Assembly: GCA_018500125.2 (NCBI GenBank)
Contig: JAHBAM020000253.1
Coordinates: forward strand, 1-34,235
Direction: 5' to 3'
Length of the DNA: 34,235 nucleotides
DNA from: Roseobacter sp.
GTDB taxonomy: Bacteria; Pseudomonadota; Alphaproteobacteria; Rhodobacterales; Rhodobacteraceae
Each line of letters begins with the position of its first letter. Position 1 is the first letter of the stretch. A model generated the notes under the pieces. It was given only the letters and a program-made list of their open reading frames with translations. It was not told where the DNA came from and did no database searches. Position numbers and translations under genes: made by a program. Positions 28,687 through 34,235 of this stretch are shown here, one piece after another.

Positions 28687-29031
28687 ATGAAGTATCGCGC
28701 CGCCACAGAAATTATCGATCGGATTGCCGACCAGGTCGCGCAGCTGGCGCAATACGCGCGGACGCTGGATGAGAGCTTGTGCGCAAGAGAGCTGGCGGAT
28801 GTCGCCCAGTTGAGCGCTTCGGAGCTGCAGCACGTCGATGCTTTGGCGCAATACCTTGGTGATCTTGAGTGTTTGCTTCGCAAAATGGCGCCGATGCTGC
28901 CCGCAGATTTGACTTTGCCGACCGAGGCGTTGTGCTCGGCCGTTCATCTTAACGCAATGCAGCGCTTGATCACGGGCACAGACCGGATCCCCGTGAGCGA
29001 GCCAAGCGCCGGTGACGTGACTCTTTTTTAG
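28687..29031 (+). CDS. Small helical protein of the chemotaxis cluster, two DxxxQ motifs
   Basis: I do not recognise this 114-residue family with certainty. It looks all-helical, with no signal peptide. Two DxxxQ motifs are visible, DQVAQ (15-19) and DALAQ (51-55). DxxxQ is the catalytic motif of the CheY-P phosphatase CheZ and also occurs in rhizobial CheT. The protein ends in GDVTLF, a short acidic-hydrophobic tail loosely like the CheZ C-terminus that binds CheY. It directly follows the second cheY. The ATG at 28687 has AGAAGG upstream; an in-frame TTG at 28618 inside cheY2 is less likely. A CheZ/CheT-like role is inference. Confidence 0.7.
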   Translation: MKYRAATEIIDRIADQVAQLAQYARTLDESLCARELADVAQLSASELQHVDALAQYLGDLECLLRKMAPMLPADLTLPTEALCSAVHLNAMQRLITGTDRIPVSEPSAGDVTLF

Positions 29032-29066
29032 TGGTGCAACCCACACTTCAAGAACTGGATTTTCGT

Positions 29067-30281
29067 ATGAATAAAATGGTTTCCTCTTCTGCCTTTCCAA
29101 ACGATGACAAGACGGATGAAGTCGTTGATGTTGGCGATCGCATCCTTGTCTCGGAGACAGATTTTCGCGGGGTGATCCGCTTTGCGAATAAGTCTTTCTG
29201 TGAGGTGGCCGAATATAAAGAGGCCGAGTTGTTGAATGCGCCACATAAGATTGTTCGTCATCCGACCATGCCGAAAGGCGCGTTTCATCTTGTTTGGGAG
29301 CGGATCAAGCAAGGGCTGCCCACGTCGGCCTATATCAAAAACAGATGCAAAAACGGCCAGACCTATTGGGTTTTTGCAACAGTTTTGCCTTATAAAGACG
29401 GGTTTATTTCGGTTCGGATCAAGCCCCAAGGCAAGAATTTTGAAGCCGTCGAGGGGCTGTATCGACAGGTCTATGAGGCTGAACAAACCGGCGCAACCGT
29501 TGAGCAAAGCGCCGCCCTTATTCTGTCTGCTGTGAAGGGGCTCGGGTATGGAGATTATGCCGATTTTTCCTTTCAGGCGCTGAATGAAGAGTATCAATTT
29601 CGCGAAGCCAACAATGTGTTGAAATGGACAGGGCATCTTGAAACTCTGGCTGAAAAAGTGGCGGACACCGACCGTCTTATCGAGAAAATTGCACAGGGCT
29701 TTGACCAGGTTTGCGGCGAGCCTGTTAATCTTCGCGTGCTGTCCGGGCAGCTTGGTGACGCCGGAATCGCACTCGGGTGCATTGCGCAGAATTACGAAAT
29801 TATGGCGCTGGAAATGCAGAAACTTCTCGAGAAACTCAGATGTCAGGACGGGGGCGTTCTGGAGCGGATGGACGGCGGGATTCTGGCCGGGCTTTATGCA
29901 AGTCAGGTCGCGAGCCTGATCCAGCAATCTGGCCATGCAGGCTCTCTGGAGGCGGAGCAAAACCATATTATATGGTTCACCGAGAAAAGCCGGCTCGGCT
30001 TTAACGAGGTTGTCGCATTGGGGGCCGCCCTGCCTGATACCTGCCGCCAAATCAGACGCCGTATCAATGGGCTCGACGTGGTCAAAATGTTGTGCCGCGT
30101 TGAAAGTGAACGGATGCACGCGCAAGACAGCGGGCTGTCCGGGATCATCGACCGCCTTGAGACGTTTCATGCCAATACAGACCGCTACCTGACCGATCTG
30201 ACGGTGAAGGCCAACCAGATTGCGGCGACAAAAAAGATGCAGGCGACCCCCGGATTTCAGAAGATATTAAACAATCCGTGA
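29067..30281 (+). CDS. Aer-like PAS protein without a transducer domain
   Basis: Soluble 404-residue protein with an N-terminal PAS domain (about 28-120) close to that of the aerotaxis receptor Aer: TDFRGVIRFANKSFCEVAEY, then PHKIVRHPTMPKGAFHLVW, then KNRCKNGQTYWVFATVLP. The Aer-type RHP (64-66) and YWV (100-102) are kept, which suggests a flavin or redox ligand. The remaining 280 residues look helical, with no membrane helix, HAMP or MCP hairpin. GTG 29031 overlaps the preceding stop and would add 12 residues; ATG 29067 is chosen, but neither has a strong ribosome binding site. Possible roles are a soluble energy or redox sensor, or a receptor-array accessory protein. Confidence 0.8.
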   Translation: MNKMVSSSAFPNDDKTDEVVDVGDRILVSETDFRGVIRFANKSFCEVAEYKEAELLNAPHKIVRHPTMPKGAFHLVWERIKQGLPTSAYIKNRCKNGQTYWVFATVLPYKDGFISVRIKPQGKNFEAVEGLYRQVYEAEQTGATVEQSAALILSAVKGLGYGDYADFSFQALNEEYQFREANNVLKWTGHLETLAEKVADTDRLIEKIAQGFDQVCGEPVNLRVLSGQLGDAGIALGCIAQNYEIMALEMQKLLEKLRCQDGGVLERMDGGILAGLYASQVASLIQQSGHAGSLEAEQNHIIWFTEKSRLGFNEVVALGAALPDTCRQIRRRINGLDVVKMLCRVESERMHAQDSGLSGIIDRLETFHANTDRYLTDLTVKANQIAATKKMQATPGFQKILNNP

Positions 30282-30317
30282 CACGGTCGGAAAAACCCAA
30301 CCAAACTGGAGATAGAT

Positions 30318-30884
30318 ATGAAGACCGTATTCCTGATCGCAGCAGGCGCATACTTTGCCGTCAGCTCGGCCCTTTCCGCCAACGAATTCGAGGCGGATCT
30401 GAACCGCCTTGCCCAGACCACGATCCAGGGCTGGACGAGCGAAACCATCGTGGTCGAAACACTGCGCCAACAGAATATTGAGACAGCAGGTCTGTCTGAA
30501 GACGATATTCTGGCGCTTGATGCCACATGGCGCGCTGAAACCGCCAGCGGCGGCCCCTTGATTGACAGCCTGCTGGCCAATGAGCTCTCGGGGTATCTGA
30601 AATCGCTCGTGGCCGACGGGCAGCTTGTTTACTCCGAAATTTTCGTCACGGACGCGCGCGGGCTGAATGCCGGGCAAAGCGGCGTGACATCGGACTATTG
30701 GCAGGGCGATGAAAGCAAATGGCAAGTGCCGTTCGGAACCGGCGAGATCCATATTGGCGATGTCGAGTTTGATGAATCAACGCAGACCTATCAGTGCCAG
30801 GTCAGCCTGCCGATCAAGGAAGGCGCCCAGCTCATCGGGGTGATCACTGTCGGTGTTGATCTTGAACATCTGGGTGCAAACTAA
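30318..30884 (+). CDS. Secreted Cache/PDC-like sensory protein
   Basis: A 188-residue protein with a signal peptide (1-21, cleaved near SALSA before NEFEADL) and no further membrane helix, so it is probably periplasmic. The mature part resembles a stand-alone Cache/PDC sensor domain: a long N-terminal helix, VYSEIFVTDARGLNAGQSG, SDYWQGDESKW, and a terminal strand LIGVITVGVDLEHL that ends like many Cache domains. It lies 36 nt after the PAS gene and 42 nt before a chemoreceptor gene. It could hand a ligand to that receptor, or modulate it, from the periplasm. The family assignment is by pattern only. Confidence 0.72.
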   Translation: MKTVFLIAAGAYFAVSSALSANEFEADLNRLAQTTIQGWTSETIVVETLRQQNIETAGLSEDDILALDATWRAETASGGPLIDSLLANELSGYLKSLVADGQLVYSEIFVTDARGLNAGQSGVTSDYWQGDESKWQVPFGTGEIHIGDVEFDESTQTYQCQVSLPIKEGAQLIGVITVGVDLEHLGAN

Positions 30885-30926
30885 CCGACCGTTTCAGATC
30901 TGGTAACTTTTATTGAGGGCCAAGCC

Positions 30927-32834
30927 ATGAGCCAAGAAAAAACCGTAACAAGAAGAACCCCGTTTGCCGCGGTTTCGGCCTGGGCCGCCTCCTGGAGCCT
31001 GCGCACAAAACTTGTGACAATCGTTGTTGTCGGTGTGATTGTCACATTTGCGGGCAGCTTCACATTCAGCAGCATCAATGAGAGAAACACAGTGTCGCTG
31101 TTGAGCGAACGCAGCGAAGCTCTTCTGGCCGATTACATGGCGAGCGCTATGGCCGCTCCGCTTCGGTTCAAGGACTCTGACCGGATCGAAGAAGTCTATG
31201 GCGCGGCCATTGGCAAAGACGAGACGATATCGGGGGTTCAGGTGTCCCTGCCCGCGGGCGAGGCGCTCTCCAAACATATCACGGGCAGCCATAATCCGGG
31301 GTCTGTCGGCCAGCTGCTGTCCGATGTGACGGCCGCTGCGATCGATCAGGGCAAGCGGGTCACCCTCAGCTCCGGTTATTTCTCAGCCAAGGCTCTGCCC
31401 GTTTTTGCCAAGGACGGGCAAACGCTTCTGGGGGTTCTGGCCATTGTTTGGGACAACGAGCCGATACGCTCACAAACCTATGCAAATCTGATCAATGTGC
31501 TTTTGATTAGCTTTTTGATGTTGGGTGCGACTGTCACTGTGACATTCGTGGCGATCCACAAGTTGATTACCGCGCCGCTGCAAAAGCTGAATGAGGCCAT
31601 GCTGGATGTTGCTGCACATGATTACTCCGGGGAGGTCGCGTTTCAAAACCGGAAAGATGAAATCGGACAAATGGCGGGCACGCTGGAAAGCTTCCGCACA
31701 ACGCTTGAGAGCGAGCAGCTGGCCAGCAAGGCACGGCAGGTCGAGCAGGAGCAGCGCACCGAGCTTTTCGAACAGCTGGCGGCCGCGCTCTCCCAGCTTG
31801 CTGCCGGCCAGGTCGACTGCCCGATTGATGTTGGCAAATTTGAAAACCTCGACACAGCTCAGGTTGCGGTTTGCCATAACTTCAATGACGTTCTGGACAA
31901 TCTCGCCTCTATGTTGAGCACGGTTTCAAATGCGGCCAATTCGGTGAATTCGAGTGCGAAAGAAATCAGCACTGTCGCTGTGGACCAATCGCGCCGCTCC
32001 GAAGCCCAGGCGGCTACGCTTGAAGAATCTGCCGCGGCAATTGAAGAAATATCAAACAGTATGCAAAAAACTGCGGAACACGCGGCGCGCGCCAATGATA
32101 CGATTGCGCTCAATCAGGCGCAGGCGCAGGCCGGTGGCGCTGTTGTCGACCGGACAATGAATGCGATGCGCAATATCGAGAAGTCTTCACAACAGATCAC
32201 CACGATCATTGGTGTCATTGATGAAATTGCCTTTCAGACCAATCTGCTGGCCTTGAATGCCGGCGTTGAAGCGGCCCGCGCGGGAGAAGCTGGTCGCGGG
32301 TTTGCGGTTGTTGCCTCCGAGGTGCGTGCCCTCGCTCAAAGAGCGTCGGATTCGGCCAACGAGATCAAAGACCTCATTACAAAATCAACCGAGCAGGTGG
32401 CTGAGGGCAGCGAGCTGGCAACCGAAGCTGGCGCCGCTCTTGAAGAAATTATCAAAGGGATCGGCCAGCTGTCCAACCTTGTGTCCGAAATCGCGTCTGG
32501 CTCCCGTGCTCAAGCCAATAGCTTGGCCGAGATCAAAGATGGCGTGGTCGAACTTGACCGGGTCACACAGCAAAACGCTGCGGTTATTGAGGAATCTGCG
32601 GCCGCAAGCCAGGCTCTTACGAACGAAGCCTCCCTTATGATTGATGCGCTTGGGGTATTTGAAACCAGCGCCTCGGCGCAGGGCAAATCCGAAGTCGAGC
32701 GGTGGACAAAAGAACTGGAGAAAGACACTCAGAAAACCGGCCCGGCGAAAGAGCCGCCCCTCGCGTTTCCTGTCCAGTCCTCGATGCAGAAAACAGGCAC
32801 CACAGGCGACGCTGAAATCTGGCAAGACTTTTGA
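30927..32834 (+). CDS. Methyl-accepting chemotaxis protein with C-terminal W-x-x-F tail
   Basis: Membrane chemoreceptor of 635 residues. The first helix is at about 28-48. A periplasmic domain of about 140 residues ends in the Cache-like strand KDGQTLLGVLAIVWDNEPI. The second helix is at about 188-211, followed by HAMP, then a long signalling domain. The canonical hairpin (430-470) includes [20 protein letters not shown] and EAGRGFAVVASEV. Candidate methylation sites with paired Glu/Gln lie in EAQAATLEESAAAIEEISNS. A flexible linker then ends in EIWQDF, a CheR/CheB-docking pentapeptide of the NWETF type. Receptors with this tail recruit adaptation enzymes for neighbours as well. Confidence 0.94.
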   Translation: MSQEKTVTRRTPFAAVSAWAASWSLRTKLVTIVVVGVIVTFAGSFTFSSINERNTVSLLSERSEALLADYMASAMAAPLRFKDSDRIEEVYGAAIGKDETISGVQVSLPAGEALSKHITGSHNPGSVGQLLSDVTAAAIDQGKRVTLSSGYFSAKALPVFAKDGQTLLGVLAIVWDNEPIRSQTYANLINVLLISFLMLGATVTVTFVAIHKLITAPLQKLNEAMLDVAAHDYSGEVAFQNRKDEIGQMAGTLESFRTTLESEQLASKARQVEQEQRTELFEQLAAALSQLAAGQVDCPIDVGKFENLDTAQVAVCHNFNDVLDNLASMLSTVSNAANSVNSSAKEISTVAVDQSRRSEAQAATLEESAAAIEEISNSMQKTAEHAARANDTIALNQAQAQAGGAVVDRTMNAMRNIEKSSQQITTIIGVIDEIAFQTNLLALNAGVEAARAGEAGRGFAVVASEVRALAQRASDSANEIKDLITKSTEQVAEGSELATEAGAALEEIIKGIGQLSNLVSEIASGSRAQANSLAEIKDGVVELDRVTQQNAAVIEESAAASQALTNEASLMIDALGVFETSASAQGKSEVERWTKELEKDTQKTGPAKEPPLAFPVQSSMQKTGTTGDAEIWQDF

Positions 32835-32888
32835 TGCGACGTTCCGCACGTTGCGGCGGCCAAGAACAGCAAGGGGCTTGCTAAACCT

Positions 32889-33473
32889 ATGACACCTCAT
32901 CCCATTGCCGAGCCTGCGATAGGCGCGCAAAAAACCATAAAGGTGGTCCAAGGTGAGGCCAAGGTTTCGGCAGACCCATCTGTTGTGCTGACAACCCTGC
33001 TCGGATCATGCGTTTCGGTTTGTCTCTGGGATCCCGAGGCGCGTGTCGGGGGGATGAATCACTTTCTCTTGCCGGGGGGGCCTTTTGAAGAAACGGGCGC
33101 GATGTGTTTTGGTGTGAATGCGATGGAGTTGCTGATCAACGAACTCATCAAACAACACGGCAATCGAAAGCGCTTCAAAGCCAAAATCGTGGGAGGCGCG
33201 AAGCTTCTTGACTCAAAAGCCGATATTGGCCGGAAAAATCAGGAGTTTGCCAGATGGTTTCTGGAAAACGAGGGCATTGAGATTGTCAGCACCTGTCTTG
33301 GCGGCACGCGTGGTCGAAAAGTGCGATTTTGGCCAACGACAGGACGCATTCAGCGCGCCTTTATTGACGAGCATAAAGACACCATTTCTGAAGAGCCCGC
33401 GAGAAAGCTCATGCCCGGTTCGGGCGGTGGCTCGGTCGAACTCTTTGATGTCAAGGCGGATCCGTCTTTGTAG
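32889..33473 (+). CDS. cheD: Chemoreceptor glutamine deamidase CheD
   Basis: Deamidates receptor glutamines to glutamates, making methylation sites. The 194-residue protein has the catalytic Cys41 in LLGSCVSVCLWD, His58 in GGMNHFLLPGG, and a Thr35 six residues before the Cys. The Thr-6-Cys-17-His spacing is that of known CheD proteins. A KIVGGAKLLD segment and a late GGTRGRKVRFWPTTGR also fit the family. It is the last gene of the cluster. No cheB accompanies it in the window. Confidence 0.95.
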   Translation: MTPHPIAEPAIGAQKTIKVVQGEAKVSADPSVVLTTLLGSCVSVCLWDPEARVGGMNHFLLPGGPFEETGAMCFGVNAMELLINELIKQHGNRKRFKAKIVGGAKLLDSKADIGRKNQEFARWFLENEGIEIVSTCLGGTRGRKVRFWPTTGRIQRAFIDEHKDTISEEPARKLMPGSGGGSVELFDVKADPSL

Positions 33474-34156
33474 GTCTTGAGGCGTTCCTCCGCGGGGCTT
33501 TGGCACAAGCCGCTTTGACAATAGGGCTTGCCGTGCTGCCCGCTGGGGCCGTCAGACGGGGCCAGATGGCGACCGGGAAATGCCGGTTTCTTGGGCTTGA
33601 TTATCGATTAGAAAAAGGTGGCGAGCAGCGAGGCATCGAGCGGGCTGATCTGCCCTACGTGGCGGGCAACACCCGGACCTCGGACGACACTCTGTTATTG
33701 CCAAGGTGATCGTGGGCCGGTGCGGTTGCTGCGGACGGTTGCAAGACTGTGTTGGCACAGAAGCCTTAGCTCTGCAGGCACCATGCGGCCGGCTCTGTGG
33801 ATGTTATCTTGTGGAGGACTTGATCGCGATCAGCCCCCGATAGGTTTGGTGGCGCTCGTAAAGCTTGACGGTTGCGCGCCTGAGCGGGGCATTCAGAGGC
33901 CCGTTGCTCCCTCTGCGCCCAGTCACGGCGGCAGGCCGGCAAGAGGCGGCGGCTTTTCTGCCGATTTTGGCTTGAAACGCGCGCACTGTATCCCGACCCG
34001 CTCCCGCCGCCACTTTCTGTGCAGCTTAAGCCTGATCAGGCAGGGAGGGAGAGGGGCGGCTTTGGGAAGGCCGCACTTTTTGAATAAATTTTTGTAAGAG
34101 ACATTTTTTGGGTTGTAGTCCTCTGACACTCGGCGTATTCGGTGCACTCACTTTGG
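33474..34156. other. 683-nt stretch with no recognisable gene
   Basis: The open frames here are short, overlap on both strands, and show no family motif I recognise. A minus-strand frame of 28 codons ends at 33608 with residues RHVGQISPLDASLLATFF, and another minus-strand stretch near 33840-33880 reads KLYERHQTYRGLIAIKSS. Both look somewhat protein-like but lack starts and context, so decayed gene remnants are possible. The only clear element is a terminator-like hairpin at 34056. An unannotated small RNA on the plus strand is another possibility. Confidence 0.5.
34056..34081 (+). terminator. Terminator-like hairpin
   Basis: GCGGCTTT pairs with GAGCCGC-like AAGGCCGC around GGG (34056-34074, one G-T pair), followed by ACTTTTT. 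The T-run is on the plus-strand side only, so it would end plus-strand transcription from the cheD direction or from an unrecognised transcript in the gene-poor stretch. It sits about 75 nt before the tRNA. Confidence 0.6.
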
Positions 34157-34233
<77 letters not shown>

Positions 34234-34235
34234 AA

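Noticed and set aside
33608-33694. Minus-strand fragment ending SPLDASLLATFF as a gene
   Set aside because: It is open for only 28 codons, has no start codon with ribosome binding site, and matches no family I can name.

Overview
The window reads as one chromosomal segment of an alphaproteobacterium of the Rhodobacteraceae (Roseobacter-like). This rests on family content: adjacent hisS-hisZ-hisG, a DUF1489 gene, a class II ribonucleotide reductase, a SmoEFGK/MtlK-type polyol system, an Entner-Doudoroff operon, and a chemotaxis cluster. The DNA is GC-rich and densely coding. No insertion sequence, prophage or CRISPR array was seen.

Layout. (1) 1-2425: the 3' end of hisS, then hisZ and hisG, tightly packed. 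(2) 2476-5463: a DUF1489 gene on the minus strand, divergent from nrdJ (B12-dependent ribonucleotide reductase). Two NrdR-like boxes 31 bp apart lie between and across their 5' ends, and nrdJ ends in a strong terminator. (3) 5545-14510: a ROK-family regulator behind a large palindrome, a fructokinase, a LacI-type palindrome, then gap-zwf-edd-eda-pgi closed by a terminator. (4) 14531-21493: a LacI-family regulator, a sorbitol/mannitol ABC transporter (smoE, smoF, smoG, smoK) and mannitol 2-dehydrogenase (mtlK). Regions 3 and 4 together give a route: mannitol uptake, oxidation to fructose, phosphorylation, isomerisation to glucose-6-phosphate, and Entner-Doudoroff breakdown to pyruvate and glyceraldehyde-3-phosphate. 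Only 6-phosphogluconolactonase is missing from the set.

(5) 21589-23862: a large Cache-type chemoreceptor on the minus strand, divergent from (6) 24040-33473, a chemotaxis cluster: STAS protein, cheY, cheA, cheW, cheR, second cheY, a small helical protein with two DxxxQ motifs, an Aer-like PAS protein without a transducer domain, a secreted Cache-like protein, a chemoreceptor with a C-terminal W-x-x-F tail, and cheD. No cheB is present. The middle genes, from the small DxxxQ protein to the secreted Cache-like protein, are the least explained and most interesting part of the window.

(7) 33474-34156 holds no gene I can recognise, apart from a terminator-like hairpin. The window ends with an initiator tRNA-Met. 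All assignments come from reading motifs by eye; no database search was run.
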